A stretch of DNA of 64,000 nt from Notospermus geniculatus. Taxonomy: Eukaryota; Nemertea; Pilidiophora; Heteronemertea; Lineidae. The position numbers were made by a program, and so were the translations under genes. The stretch covers positions 80,712 to 144,711 of the forward strand of contig NMRB01001707.1 of the NCBI GenBank assembly GCA_002633025.1. Direction: 5' to 3'. Positions 11,392-23,190 of the stretch are shown here, piece after piece (the first letter of the stretch is position 1; each line of letters opens with the position of its first letter). The notes beneath the pieces were generated by a model. It saw only the letters and a list, made by a program, of their open reading frames with translations. It was not told the DNA's origin and made no database searches.

Positions 11392-12462
11392 GTTTTAACA
11401 CACACCCCTAATCCGCTGTGAACGCCATGTTCACCTACATGTTGTGTCGCATGTCATCCGATGTAAAATCAGCCTTGGGGGCTAAAATCTAAGCAATATG
11501 AATAGCAGTCACTGTGAGCATCAGTCATACATGGGCATCAAACCCTAAATCCATGTCCAGCTTCTTGGCCCATTTGCATTTTTCCTCTGTTATCCATCTT
11601 TTTCGTCATTGATTGAACATCTGCGCAGGAATGAAGCAAGTACCAGTACAACGAGTAAACATGTAGTTTATTCTATGATAAGGACTGCCAAAGTTTGTCT
11701 CATATGAAGGTTGTTGATCAAGCTGACTTCCGGCTCGGCTGATTCTGTAAAGAGATGGAGTCACTGAGATGATTGACATGTGACATGGAAAAGTTCACTT
11801 GAGATTCGGAAAATAATGCACAAGGCACTAATCAAACAAAAATCAGAGAACATAGGCCTTGAGGCCTCTAAAATAATGTCAATAAGATTAATATTGAATG
11901 ACAATAAGATTTATATGTCAATACGATTTGTTATTCAAATTAAATCAAAACACTGAGATTGAATCCGAGACAAGGTTCATAGCGACAGACTGACTTTCAC
12001 CTTTGACTTGTTTCATTTTAATAAATTACAACAGGATGATGGCCATGGAATTGGCATGGTACTGGCCATAATCCATGTAATCATCGTCATGGTATTAGTA
12101 CGGTATAGGAAGATGTGAATTGTGATGTATTTATAACCTCCATGGTCATACGTACGTAGGCCTAGACATCGGATGTCATGACAGGCCCCTTCGACGTCAA
12201 AATGGCCTCACTGCATGAGTTCTGCGGTGACACCTCCTCACTCCAAGGACTGCGGCGACTCCTACGTACTCAAAAGGACTGCCGAGTGCAGATGAATGTA
12301 CTAATATTGCATAGGCCTAGCCTAATGATTAGCCTACCAGTACCGGTACATCGACATCTGAACATGGATCTACTTCAGCAGTCAGGCCTAGCTAGACCTA
12401 ACTCATAACCACCACGTGGAGTGCGGCCTGGCCTTTTGTAGGCTTTAGTCTACCTGTCCTAG
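11392..12462. other. Unannotated sequence
   Basis: No exon, RNA gene or bounded repeat recognised over about 1 kb. Confidence 0.35.
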
Positions 12463-12840
12463 GGCCATGTCGATTTAGAGGAATCGGAGGAATCGAAGGA
12501 ATCAGAGGAATCGGGCTGGAAAATCCAGAAAATCACCGTATGATAAAGTATAAAATTACCAGAATAGACAATTCACAACATTTCCTGGGCTAATGAGTTG
12601 TTATAATAAACACATCATGATCGAGGTTGGTGAGAATGAGAGTCTAATAATGACTTGAGGGCCGAATGCCAACACTTTAGGAGAAAAAAGGCCGAAATGC
12701 AAGTTCCACTAAAGCTATTATGATATTAACTTGATCACGTGGCTGTATTTATATATTTAGTACATGATAACGGTGTGATGGTTAGTGTCTGATGGGCTGC
12801 AGACTGAATTTTCCTCTGATTCCTCTAAATCGACATGGCC
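12463..12840. mobile_element. 378-bp element with 9-bp target duplication (Mutator-like MITE)
   Basis: CTGTCCTAG lies at 12454-12462 and again at 12841-12849. Between them the ends are GGCCATGTCGATTTAGAGGA and TCCTCTAAATCGACATGGCC, with about 29 bp of paired terminus. A short GGAATC-type tandem run follows the left terminus. Nine-base duplications are typical of Mutator-like elements. No transposase is present. Confidence 0.8.
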
Positions 12841-13130
12841 CTGTCCTAGGCCTAGGCCTGCCCACTGTGGTGCAGGGGATTTTGCATGATTTTTGAGTTC
12901 ACACACAGTCGACGCCAGTGAGTGAGGAGTGGTGCAGGGGTTTTTTTTGCATGATGAGTTCACAGTCGACAGTGAGGAGCGGATACACATGGAGTGGACA
13001 TGCCGATGATGGTGGAGTGGAGGTGTAGACCGACCGAGTGAGTAGGCCCACCGTAGTAGGCCTAGGCAGGGTAGGCCATACATGCCATAGTCTAGTCACT
13101 AGGCCTAGGCCAATGCATTGCATGCATGCA
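12841..13130. repeat. AGGCCTA-rich segment
   Basis: Multiple overlapping CCTAGGCCTAGGCC and TAGGCCTA words, plus a duplicated block around GTGCAGGGG (about 12870 and 12933) and TTCACA...CAGTCGAC. Non-coding. Confidence 0.5.
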
Positions 13131-14518
13131 CTGATCTGATAGGCCCTGTGAATCCATTGCAGTACCAGGTACAGTGACAGCACGCAGTTTGTCATGTTTG
13201 TGTGTGCACATGTGCATGTGATGTGCGTGATTTAGCAATGGTTAGGCTAGGCCTACTCCCGACTCGTAATATCGGCCTTTTAATAGCATGGCATGGGCCG
13301 TTCTCATGTTTTGTCAAATGACGTAGGCCTACTGCGGATAACAGGCTACATTGAAAGTGCCAAGTGACCCCACGTACGATAAAAACAATCCAGATCCATC
13401 AGGAAATTGTCACTTGAAATGGCCCATTCTGACATGGAAGCCATAGGGCCTATTTGTTTACATGGATACCTACGGTATAAAACTCCCGGATGCAAACGCA
13501 GAATGTTCGGCAAATACTTCTTAAAAACATTAAAAAAACACTGTGTGATTGATTTAGAGAAGTATTTGGAATTGTTTGAATATATCATGAATTTCCAAGC
13601 ATTTTTAAGTAAAAACTATGAAAAAATCGCGACGACAGTAACCACGCGAGACTCGCTGAAAGCACCCGAACATGCCGACTAGACATGGGGAATCCCCGCG
13701 TAGACCGATATAGCGCTCGGAATCCCCCAGCAGTCTCGCTTGTCAGCGCATGCGCATTCTGCCAGGACTACTTTCTTGCAGATATAAATAGAACAGCAGC
13801 ATTGCACCAGCCGAGATCGGCATGCCCGGGAATAAAGTGTGTATTTATAGATCGCGGTAAGTGGGGCTGGCCTAATACATTAGTTTCGCAGTAGCTAACG
13901 CGGAGTGGGACCCTTATGTTATCAAGGCCCATCTAGGCCCCGTTTATAATTTTTAGTACAAGAAAAATCCTAAGTGTACAACGGGCAAAACATATTTATA
14001 AATTTATTGTCGTCAACTTCGCGGAGAGCTATTCGAAATTCGGTGTGCGTTTCTTCTGGTGTTGGATGTGATCTTTGGTTGCCACTTCGTGGCTACGAAA
14101 CATTAAACATCGTAAAGCCCTTTTCAAACCAAAGTAGTTCTCGAAAAGCCCGGCCCCGCTCTAAAAAAATTAAAAGGGGCTAGAGCGTGCAACTTTCTTG
14201 GCGAGTTATGTCTAAAGTAGGCCGCCTACGATCCGCCCGGCACGAGCCATGAATTACGTAAGAAGAGTGTAAAAAGTTGTCGCCAGTACCCCTCACCGTT
14301 CGCACACAGTTCTCCCTGTTGGCAACATTTTCAAGAAGGTAGTGAGGTGCTAGTTTGGTGTGATGGTATTGGAAGCCTATCGGTCTTGCTACACATGTAT
14401 GCTAAAATGCTAAAGCATGCATTTGCAGCGGGCGGTATTGTGGCGCCACCATCTGAAAACGGATATAAAGTCGACTTCTGCATTTCGTCAAGTTTCCGAA
14501 GCCTCACTAGTTGGGGCA
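13131..14518. other. Unannotated sequence
   Basis: No gene recognised. Around 13790 there is a TATAAATA word and at about 13831 AATAAAGTG, but nothing ties them to a transcript. Open frames here show no family features. Confidence 0.3.
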
Positions 14519-14690
14519 CTTAACCCTAGACATTTACCCCCTAGGACACTTACCCCCAGGACTTTTACCCCCCGGACACTTACCCCCCCAGGACATATAC
14601 CCCCCCCCCCCGACTTTTACCCCNNNNNGGGGGGGGGGGGGGTGAATGTCCGGGGTTAAGTGTCCGGGGGGTTGGGGGTAAATGTCCTGA
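14519..14690. repeat. C-rich 14-17 bp minisatellite arranged head-to-head, with a small gap
   Basis: Units of the form GGACACTTACCCCC repeat on the left. The right side carries the complementary form (GGGGTGAATGTCCGGGG, GGGGGTAAATGTCC). Five N at 14624-14628 separate a run of C from a run of G. The same unit recurs at 26830-27070. Confidence 0.75.
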
Positions 14691-14788
14691 TACCCTTACA
14701 CCTCTACAACCAATGATCATAGCGTTACAGTGTTGACATGAGTTTTAAAAATGCTTTACGCAGGCCGACGCTCCTTTATGTATATTAA

Positions 14789-14985
14789 GGTGGCTTTGTG
14801 AATAGACCGTAACCTCTACGCGGATGTTTACGGCACCGTAACTCTGTGAATAGGACGTAAGCAATTTACGGGACACCTTACGCAAATACGTAAAGTTACG
14901 GTTCGTTTGTGAATACCACGTATCTAGTTACGGAATGCTTACGGTACCGTAAGTCCTTACGGAGGCTTTGTGAATAAGGTCCCTG
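14789..14985. repeat. Tandem repeat with CTTTGTGAATA and TTACG motifs
   Basis: The word TTTGTGAATA or CTCTGTGAATA occurs four times about 50-65 bp apart, each followed by segments dense in TTACGG/CCGTAA. The ends read GTGGCTTTGTGAATAGACCG and GAGGCTTTGTGAATAAGGTC. Probably a compound MITE. Confidence 0.6.
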
Positions 14986-14994
14986 TTGTTTTTT

Positions 14995-15240
14995 AGGAAG
15001 CGTGTATAGGTGAAGGTTTTAGGCCCCCACCATCACTTATCTCATGTTATCTGTGGCAGTTGACTGTGACATTGACCTCTGACCTTGAGAATTATTGCGT
15101 AACTGGAACAGGCATCCGTTATAAAACTTACAGAAGATGGTTAATTCAGGCTTCTAACTAGAAATTGACTTACCAGTCAATTTGAAAGACCGCCCTTGGA
15201 AATTGGGAGCTAAGACAGAGTTGACTGATCGAGAATTTTT
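14995..15240. repeat. Dispersed repeat with TGACCT half-sites (copy 1)
   Basis: It contains GTGAAGGTTTTAGGC, TTGACCTCTGACCTTGAGAA and GCGTAACTGGAACAGG, which recur at 16440-16927 and 41940-42570. The distal part (AAGACCGCCCTT, GTTGACTGATCGAGAATT) recurs at about 59725-59770. Confidence 0.7.
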
Positions 15241-15734
15241 ATCGTGCGGCCAGGGTTGGTGCCAGGTTTTTGAAATAGGGAGAATAAAAGTCTCCCTTTC
15301 CTAAAAAGCAGGGAGACTTTTTTCAAAAGAGGGAGACTTGATTTCTCCCTACTAACTTCAGGAGAAGCTGTAAAGGTCACTACTATTCAGTGATAAACTG
15401 AACTGTGTGCTATGTACTGCCAACAGGGTCCAATAACAGATATCTGGCGGACCAGAAAGGGATTGACTCTTCCCCACATCCATTGAACCATCAATCAAGA
15501 GAGGAACCAGTCCAGGGTGATCACAACGCCATCTTCAGCACACATAACGAACTAAAAGCACATGTGTAATGTTAGCTGCATGCTATAGAAGTGATAGTAA
15601 TAGTACTATGAATTGCCTGAAGATGGCATTTCAGTCACTCAGTTTGAACCAATCATGAAATATAGTAGTCTCGCGCAGCCAGACTCTTTCATTACCATTA
15701 CAGAGTCTGGCCCCAAACTTGATTTTTACTGTTC

Positions 15735-16185
15735 GATGGTAGTCTCGCGCAACTGCGAATTTCGGGTCAGACTCACTCACTCAACTCAGTCCCACAACCT
15801 TCCAGAATGCCTGAATCTGGCAATGAATCGATTAGCGAAGTGATCTGAGACAGCATCAACTTACTGGAGTTGAAGTTCAGGCTGAAGTCTGAGCAGGAAT
15901 TGTGTATCCGTACGGAAAGCGAGATCGAGAAAACCCAACTGACATTTATGGTCGTCGCCATGATGAGATCACATGATCAATTCTCTTGCCCAATCAGCAG
16001 CCGGATTGTGATTTTTAAATGGGAGGAATCGGCGGATGGAAATGAATGACTAGCTCTGTCCCTGATTAGCCAATCAGCGAGCGTACCAGGATCTTGGTAC
16101 GCCTCCGAACAGTAATTTCGCAGTTTGATCCCAGACGCTTGTTCGATCCCCAAATTCGAAACAGCGGCTGGGTGACCGAGACTAG
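15735..16185. mobile_element. Decayed element with TAGTCTCGCGCA / GAGACTAG termini
   Basis: The left end TAGTCTCGCGCAACTGCGAA and the right end GCTGGGTGACCGAGACTAG pair, and AATTTCGGG faces CCCCAAATT. The terminus resembles pieces at 15666, 35290-35370 and 61063, so this is a recurrent repeat family. Non-coding. Confidence 0.55.
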
Positions 16186-16360
16186 AAATATAGATAAAAC
16201 GAGAAATTTCACCCAAATTTCCCACTATTTGTACACGGATGACCCCAAGAATCAATAGGGTTCTGTGTAATATGCACATCTACAATTCCTGAAAGTTTTA
16301 ACGCGATAGATGGCGTTTTTCGTTAGTTATCGTGGTGAAACCGCAGATTGGATGGAGAGA

Positions 16361-16384
16361 TCCAGAGAGAGAGAGAGAGAGAGA
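16361..16384. repeat. GA dinucleotide microsatellite
   Basis: An uninterrupted run of about eleven GA units. Confidence 0.95.
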
Positions 16385-16403
16385 AATTCAGTAAAAACAA
16401 GGA

Positions 16404-16432
16404 AGACCGCCCCATTGATGGGGCGGTCTTAA
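16404..16432. repeat. Perfect short hairpin
   Basis: AAGACCGCCCCAT and ATGGGGCGGTCTT are exact complements around a 2-nt loop. It shares AAGACCGCCC with the repeat at 15190 and 59725. In animal DNA it has no terminator meaning. Confidence 0.8.
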
Positions 16433-16439
16433 TTGGTTT

Positions 16440-16927
16440 TCTCTTGAAATTCCGAGCATATTTGCACTTCAGAACTGTTTGACCTTGACCGTCACCTCAT
16501 TTCGTAATCTGAAAGCTCATCCTTGATAACCTAGGTGTAGATGAAGGTTTTAGGCTTCCACCATCACCAGGTTCTTTCTCATGTTATTTGTGATGGTTGA
16601 CTGTGACCTTGACATCTCACCTTGAGAAGTATTGCGTAACTGGAACAGGATCTCTGATTAAACCTATTGGGGATGGTTAATTCAGGCTCCTAATTCGATT
16701 TCTCCTGAAATTCCAAGGAGATTTGCGCTTTAGAACAGTTTGACCTTGACCTTGATCTCTGACCTTCAAGATCATTGTGTAATCTGAAAGTTCATCCGTG
16801 ATAACATAGGCACAGGTGAAGGTTTTAGGCTTTTACCATCCCCAGATTCTGACTTATGTCATGTTCTCAAATTTGAATATCAAATCTCACCATGATTCAG
16901 CATCATGCGACCGAGCAGGTTCAAACC
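16440..16927. repeat. Dispersed repeat with TGACCT half-sites (copy 2, tandem modules)
   Basis: Two successive modules are each built of TTGACCTTGACC, GTAATCTGAAAG, TGAAGGTTTTAGGC and CTGGAACAGG. The right part matches 42290-42570 closely up to GACCGAGCAGGTTCAAAC, where the LINE begins. Confidence 0.75.
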
Positions 16928-17959
16928 GCCATGCCACAATTTTACCTTAAAGTGTTTACCAACTGGAGGCGTGTGTCCGTTCTTTGTAAGGCAATTATTT
17001 GGAATAATGAAAGTGTGAAACATAGAGGTCGAACATTGTTTTTTGATGATTTTTATGAAAGTGGAATACTTCATGTGTCTGATTTGTTTGATGAAAATGG
17101 AAACGCCTTAAATATTGATGTGGTAAAAGGAAACTTTAGGAACATTACATTCGACTGGATCAAATGGCAAGGTTTAGTGTCCTTGATAGGAAAGGACATA
17201 AGAAAATTGAGATGTACGTGTCCGGAGTCTTACAAAGATGTAAAAATTCAACTTAAAGATGTAACAGGACTGAGTAAGTCCAGCAGTAAGCAAGTGTACT
17301 CATATTTTATTGACCAAATTAACTTGATCCCTCGAAATGAGGTTACAATTTCTAAATGGTTCCATAAAGAACCAGGTGATTTTGACTGGGAAAAAGTTTA
17401 TCTCATTCCACAGACATCAGTGTCTGAAACATATTTGAGGACCTTCCAGTATAAGGTTATTCATAACTTTTTGGCCGTGAATTATAAGCTGTTTTAAGTG
17501 GAAAATACTTGGAGATAGTACCTGCTCATATTGTAATATTGAATGTGAAACAGAACACCACTTGTTTGTATCCTGTCGTAAGGTAACCCAATTCTGGGAG
17601 GAGCTGAGGACCTTCATCAGTCAAATATACAGAAAAGTTATTGTTTTTGGAAATGTAGAAAAATTGTTAGGTAAAATGGACGGAGATCTGTTTGTAAATT
17701 ATGTGATGATCTTAGCGCGATACTTCATCTTTCAAAATAGGGAGAAAAAGTCTCTAACATTAGTGGAATTCAAAGCACTTTTGAAATATAAGTATGATAC
17801 TGAAAGGTATATTGCCAACAGCTCTCAGAATTGGGGGACCTTTCTGGCCAAATGGGCCCGATATGAAGAGTCTCTAAGTTAATCCGTTTACTTTATTGGT
17901 TACCAAATTCATGTGTGTACATTGACATGGGAATAAATAAAAAAATTATAAAAAAAAAA
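16928..17959 (+). mobile_element. 5'-truncated L1/Tx1-type LINE, 3' end of ORF2 with poly-A
   Basis: The coding part runs from about 16928 to TAA 17880-17882 and corresponds to the C-terminal portion of LINE ORF2, downstream of the reverse transcriptase. Conserved features are FYLKVFTNW, the WIKWQGLVSLI segment, and LRTFQYKVIHNFLAVNYKLF, leading into the cysteine-histidine knuckle CSYCNIECETEHHLFVSC. One frameshift at GTTTT (17491-17495) separates the two halves; the knuckle is only readable after a +1 shift. A short 3' UTR ends in an A-rich tail at 17931-17959. The 5' boundary is set because the preceding bases match another repeat copy at 42500-42565 up to CAAAC. The first dozen residues of the open frame starting at 16892 are therefore flanking repeat, not LINE. 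This is a dead, 5'-truncated insertion. Confidence 0.85.
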
Positions 17960-18024
17960 GGTTCTTGATGCTGGTGTTCAAAAAGGACTTTACGAAGTTT
18001 GAGTTCGAAACAGGCATCAATATG

Positions 18025-18127
18025 GCCCTGACGTATCTTGTCCACTTGGGCCTCCCGCCGCCGCTGCCGGCCTATCATAGGCCGGCAGCGGCGGCGGGAG
18101 GCCCAAGTGGACAAGATACGTCAGGGC
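18025..18127. repeat. Perfect 103-bp palindrome (51-bp arms, 1-nt centre)
   Basis: The left arm starts GCCCTGACGTATCTTGTCCA and the right arm ends TGGACAAGATACGTCAGGGC, with every base between them complementary around C18076. The arms include CCGCCGCCGCTGCCGG. It begins about 65 bp after the LINE poly-A tail. Both strands encode the same short Arg-rich peptide here because of the symmetry. Sequence right of 18127 stays open to TAA near 18271 but is not recognised. Confidence 0.95.
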
Positions 18128-18907
18128 TTCTTGGCTGCCGGCTTGGGCTTAGGCGTTGAGTCTATACCTTCAACTCGACTATCTGTCGATAAAGCGTTAC
18201 CTGAAGGTCTCCTGGAATCTTTACACATGGTACTTGGCATGCTTGGGGCACCTGCGTTGGGCCATTTCTAAAATGCGGATTCGGCGGAATCTGTGGATTC
18301 GGCGGAATCTGTGGATTAAGGTTAAATAGGGGGGTTCAGTCACGCAGGTAATAGGCCTACACATGCTTGAATGTGTAAAGGTCGATTTTTTGCCGTTTAT
18401 ACCGGAGTTCGAAGGGGATGTGGCATATAGACCATCAGTTCGTTACCCGTTTGGAAGGGGGTGGGGTGGGGTGGGGTGGAAGGATTTTAAATCAAAATTA
18501 ATGTTGTGATACGCTGGCATCTACGGGACGAGAACATATAAATGTAGCAGTCATTGTTTTTAAATTCCAAATCTTGGCGCAGTTGGGGAGTCGCAATTTG
18601 CTTAAAGGTTTTGGGAAAAACAGCAATTAAAAGCATCTGTTTCAGACACAGTCAACGCGGCCGACAATGCGCAGTCCAAATGGCATCGCAAATAGTTGAT
18701 CCCAGAATTTTATTCCACAAGGTAGGATTGTAAACATACATGTATGAGGCACACATTCCGTTGGCATTTATTATGATCGCATTAGTGAGGGTAAATACAC
18801 CTGGGAAGCGGAAACAAAAGGACCACAGATAATTAAGGGCCTTGTACAAACATGCACGGTAGGGCCTATCCCGGGCACGGTATACTCTAGTACAGATTAT
18901 ATGGTGT

Positions 18908-18990
18908 ACGGTAAAAAAGGCACTGGTAAAAAAGGCACCGGTAAAAAAGGCACGTAAAATTCATGGGGTAGGTAAAAAAGGACGAAATAA
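18908..18990. repeat. Short tandem repeat, GGTAAAAAAGGCAC unit
   Basis: Three to four copies of a 14-15 bp unit reading GGTAAAAAAGGCACC, the last one degenerate. Confidence 0.8.
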
Positions 18991-19039
18991 ACTTAAGTGT
19001 CCTTGAAGCGAGGTGTTCTCCTGGCAGATGTGACCATAA

Positions 19040-19262
19040 AGCCCGTGTCACACTGTCCCGAAGTTGACACCCGATGGCCTTACGAATTATGGAAACTTTT
19101 GGAAATCTTACTGATAAGTGCCAGCCTGAAGAAGACACCGGTTGGGATCGAAAATTTGCAAGATTCTGGAAGTTGACTTCGGGGCCATCTTCACGCGAAA
19201 TTCAAAATTCCATATTCGTGTGGCCATCGGGTGTCTAATTTCGGGACAGTGTGACACGGGCT
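19040..19262. mobile_element. 223-bp MITE with TAA target duplication (PIF/Harbinger type)
   Basis: TAA at 19037-19039 and 19263-19265 flank ends AGCCCGTGTCACACTGTCCC and GGGACAGTGTGACACGGGCT. Subterminal ACACCCGATGGCC pairs with GGCCATCGGGTGT. Three-base TWA duplications with such ends fit PIF/Harbinger derivatives. Confidence 0.8.
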
Positions 19263-19601
19263 TAAGGGAGGCCCCATTCTAGTCTCTAGTCTGTATTCTG
19301 CATGATGTTTCAGTGTCAGGACACTCTGTCACAAGTCAATGACTCAATGGTGAGAGATCATATGCATGCAAAAAGTACTCCATGACCAGAGTATTATCAG
19401 CAGCTATCATGATACCGTATCAATCATGGTAAAAAACTTTTTTTCTCTTTTGAGTTCTTTGGGAGAAGTAGAATTTTCCTTGTCTTCAAAATATAATGGT
19501 GCTTCTTCTGAGCTTTGGTGTTTAATATTATATAGCACGCATTTAGCAGGGATCTGGCAGTAGTGTTCAGCATGGGTACGGGTAATCTTGAGATAAATAG
19601 G

Positions 19602-19736
19602 GAGTTTTCGCAAAGCCCCCGAAACGCCAACGCGAACGCCAAACCCATGGAGTAATATATTTCTGATGCCACAAAGAGAGCACCGAACAAAAGGATAGAC
19701 GTTCGCGTTGGCGTTTCGGGGGCTTTGCGAAAACTC
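19602..19736. mobile_element. 135-bp fold-back MITE
   Basis: The termini are GAGTTTTCGCAAAGCCCCCG and CGGGGGCTTTGCGAAAACTC. The arms continue through AAACGCCAACGCGAACG. A truncated copy in the opposite orientation lies at 30908-30996, inside the SLC22-like gene. Confidence 0.85.
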
Positions 19737-20946
19737 TATAATGTGGGAAGAAGAACGTTCTGCTACGGGAGCAAACGGAGTGCATGACTGCTACTGGCGA
19801 GATAAAAAATTTTCACAAGTTCGGATTGCGTGTTCTGTGTACATGTGTACTACGTTTTAGCACAGGGATCTGACGCGAAAGTTGTAAACCCTCATCAGGA
19901 TTGTTATTTGTATTGCACAAACACTCCACTCAACAATCAGCCTCATAATGCCACGATGACCCAGATTCATGGTATAGGCTAACATTAGCCCCAACTGTAT
20001 ATCTGCTGATCAGTCACTGGTAGGTCACTGGCATTTTTGGACTGGTCAAAGCAGACCCTACACCTGTCTTAGTGAACTTGGCGTTCATTGGGGGAAAATC
20101 CAAGGGATTGTTCATTTGTTCTGCCTGCCATATCCCACAATGCATCAAAACTTATAATCACTGCCGCCATGATATCAGCATTGGTTTTACACAGGAAATG
20201 ATTTTCGACTTCGTTTACTGCTAAACAAACTTAACTGCAGGTGAGAAACGAACTCGGTGAAGAGATTACTTGACTAAGACGATAGCCCCCCTCAGGGTGC
20301 AATTTTATGGTTCTTTGAAGGCACTAACGTCCGCCAAACGTCCCAACATTTTTCCACCGTCGACCACTCTTGGCCCACGCTAGTACACAAACATGTACGG
20401 TGATGCATAGCAAACCATGACCAACTTATCTTCATGAAACCGCCAAGGAAAACTGACAAAACCGTCTTTACTGCACTCACACTGAACGTTCTCAGCTCAT
20501 TATCTCCTGGACACGAGAAAATGACCCACACAAACCATACCATCAAAAATGGATACAAATGGTCACTTATTAAAGCCGTTATCTTTGCCGGCGGAAAAAT
20601 CAAGGACGAAAATAATGGCTCACTATGGTGCCCACGTGACCCAATAAAACAATAATCATGGCGCAAACCCCGGCCATGTAACACTTCCCATGCTTCCTAC
20701 TACAAGTTCGAACACATTAAAACATCCACTCTACAATCGGACGCAGAAACAAAATGCAGGTCAATCCCACACTACTACTTTCACATTTAGTGATTGCTAT
20801 TCACCCAGTTAAAATAAATGATGCAATGGTGCACAATTTCCGTACCAAGCTAACCAACATCACCTCCACACTGACGTTTTTCATATGCTACACATCCACA
20901 AACAAAAGAAATAAAAATTTAACAGCAAGGGCCAACTCATAAACAT
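19737..20946. other. Unannotated sequence
   Basis: A 130-codon open frame on the minus strand (20292-20684) and a 73-codon frame on the plus strand overlap, but neither shows a family signature, splice sites or good start context. The part after 20650 is strand-biased towards A and C on the plus strand, like 23191-23640. Confidence 0.35.
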
Positions 20947-22281
20947 ACTCTAAATTCCCACTTACCTGTCCCATTCCTCAACTCGGAAAAATGACTAAGT
21001 CCGAAATTGAAGATAATAGGGTGGGGGTATGGTGAAAAAGAATAATGACCTGTCCACTTTATTGTCCCACAATCCCAGGCCTAGCGAAGAATGACGGCGT
21101 GCGATAACCTTAATTTGAATGGGGTGATGGCTGACATGACCTACCGGTAAGTGACATAACAATGTAATACAAGTTGGACACTGTGAATGTTGATCTTCTG
21201 TTCAAATTTTATTATTATCAGGCAATTGGATTAGATTGGATCAGATTTTACGCCGACTATGATCAATTTCAATAAATGTGTGTGCACATTGAAGCCTTGG
21301 AAAGCTGCGATCAGTTTCATGCGCTTGACGATCCGCGAGCAAGTATGAATAGGCCCTTATACTGAGAAGAGAGCCGTATTCTTACAATTTTAATTAAAAA
21401 AACCCTTGTTCACACTGGCGGCGCGGTGCGATGCGTTGAAAAAATCGCCAAGCGGTGTCAGTTTTGACATAGCGCAGCGCGGCGCGACGCGGTTGTGTGC
21501 GGTGGTTATGATTAGCAGAAATGACATCATTCATGTCATTCAAATTGTGGACAAATATTCCAGTATCCTCAGCTCACGCAGCAGGCGATTCGACGCGGAA
21601 AAAGACTGCAGGAGCGGTCGGGCGGTGGAAATCGCTCGTCGCGTCCTACCGCTTCTTACTGCATCGCGTCCCACCGCAAGTGTCAACAGCTATAGGCTTA
21701 ACAATGGGAACAACCAGGGGCGAAAAATTTCGCATCACATCGCACCGCGTCGCATAGCGCCTGCAGTGTGAACAAGGCTGTACTCGTCGAGGTCGTGCAC
21801 GAGGCCAGTCTTTTGTCCTGATGTCGGTGGAGGTATGGAAGAAGTTGGGTGAGGACTCCTGTAGTCAACCGACGTGGGGGCAAAAGATTGGCCAAACCAT
21901 TATGATCCCAGAAAATACGCAGTGCACGAATCACCACCAGTGATCTTGGACTATAATACAAGAGAGCATGCACAATGTAGGTTCTGTGGGATCTTTCTTC
22001 ATGCATTTGACCGGTTACATAGCGATTACCTAACTTCAGTTAAGGAGGACATTTAGGGCCGTATGCACCAACGAACATTACCTTGAACACACGTTCCGCC
22101 ACAGGTTTTCCATTGTCACATCATGCCCTGGCAAACATGAACGTATGTCCATTGACAAGTCCTTTTTACTGATCCAGAACATTACTGTTACTGACCATAC
22201 CCCCACCCCATTATCTTCAACTTCGGACTTAGTCATTTTTTCCGAGTTCAGGAATGGGACAGGTAAGTGGGAATTTAGAGT
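20947..22281. repeat. Inverted repeat with 87-bp arms about 1.16 kb apart
   Basis: The left arm (20947-21033) starts ACTCTAAATTCCCACTTACC and the right arm (22194-22281) ends GGTAAGTGGGAATTTAGAGT. The arms are nearly exact complements through CGGAAAAATGACTAAGTCCG. A separate MITE sits between them at 21404-21777. It may be the termini of a larger decayed transposon. Confidence 0.7.
21404..21777. mobile_element. MITE with CCTTGTTCACACTG termini
   Basis: CCTTGTTCACACTG at the left and CAGTGTGAACAAGG at the right are exact complements. Subterminal regions are rich in GCGGTGCGATGCG and CGCACCGCGTCGC, which also pair. Non-coding. Confidence 0.75.
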
Positions 22282-22506
22282 AGGCCTAGGTTTTCAAAAT
22301 ATTATGGTCACACAAACTTATAAAAATGAAATAAAATACATGTAAAATACTCCCTAAAATACTCCCTAATAATAATATTTATTGTTTTAAGACCGTTACA
22401 CTGATGTCTCAACCGTCTTTACACATAAAATATATTAATTGTAATAAAAATCTAAATAAAAAAGTACATTTGATTTACTGATAAATACATTAATTGAATG
22501 ACTAGN

Positions 22507-23190
22507 CCAACTCGAACATCGCTCGCGACAACCCGCAGACCCACATCCTTGGTCCGTGATGAGAATCTGATAATTTCGGTCTTCTCGTCATTGAGTGCAA
22601 GCAGATTCACTCGCATCCAATGACGGATCTCATCAATACAGGCCTCAATGCGACCTATCGTGCTAGAGTCCGTTCGGGAGTCGCAGACGATGTAGAGCTG
22701 GGTGTCGTCAGCGTAGATTACTGCATTAAGACCATGGCGGGTGATGATGTCTTCGACTGGAGTCATGTACAAGGCAAACAGGACTGGCCCAAGGACCGAA
22801 CCCTGGGGAACACCGAATTCAAGGGGATGGTCCTTCGACACCACCGACCGCACTGACACTCTCTGAGTTCTTCCTCGAAGAAAGGAATTAATCCAATCGT
22901 AGGCCTTGTTACAAATGCCAAACCGAGTTCGTAGCCTGTTCATGAGTATGTCATGATCGATGGTGTCGAAGGCCGCGGAAAGGTCTAGCAACACCAGAAT
23001 GACGTCATGCTGCCTATCAAGAGCGAGCACAACATCGTTCAGGACTCGAAGGAGTGCCGTCTCGGTGCTGTGCCCCTCCCGGTAGGCAGACTGAAACTTG
23101 CCATAGAGGCCATTAGAGGACAGGTACTGGTGCAAACGAGAAAAACCGCACTTTTCAAGGAATTTGTCTAAAAAACTACAATTCGACACT
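22507..23190 (-). mobile_element. Reverse-transcriptase fragment of a CR1/jockey-like non-LTR retrotransposon
   Basis: About 228 codons on the minus strand encode a reverse transcriptase core. Motifs in order are QSAYREGHSTETALLRV, LLDLSAAFDTIDHDIL with the first catalytic aspartate, GVPQGSVLGPVLFALYM, and AVIYADDTQLYI with the catalytic YADD pair, followed by IRHWMRVNLLALNDEKTEII. This is the standard order for CR1, L2 and jockey-clade LINEs. The coding begins at VSNCSFLDKFLEK, so the N-terminal endonuclease and early RT are missing. It stops being homologous exactly at an N (22506), which suggests an assembly join. No poly-A or target duplication was located. It is a dead fragment. Confidence 0.9.

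Noticed and set aside
13683-14200. Possible small nuclear RNA or histone-type gene region
   Set aside because: TATAAATA and AATAAAG words occur, but no snRNA core, histone frame or 3' stem-loop could be recognised.
16404-16432. Perfect hairpin resembling a rho-independent terminator
   Set aside because: The context is animal DNA inside a dispersed repeat, without a T-run or a bacterial gene.
18038-18271. Arg-rich plus-strand frame mirrored on the minus strand
   Set aside because: The identical peptides on both strands are a consequence of the perfect palindrome, not of two genes.
20292-20684. 130-codon minus-strand open frame
   Set aside because: No domain, no splice signals, overlapped by a plus-strand frame of similar quality; probably chance in a G-poor strand.
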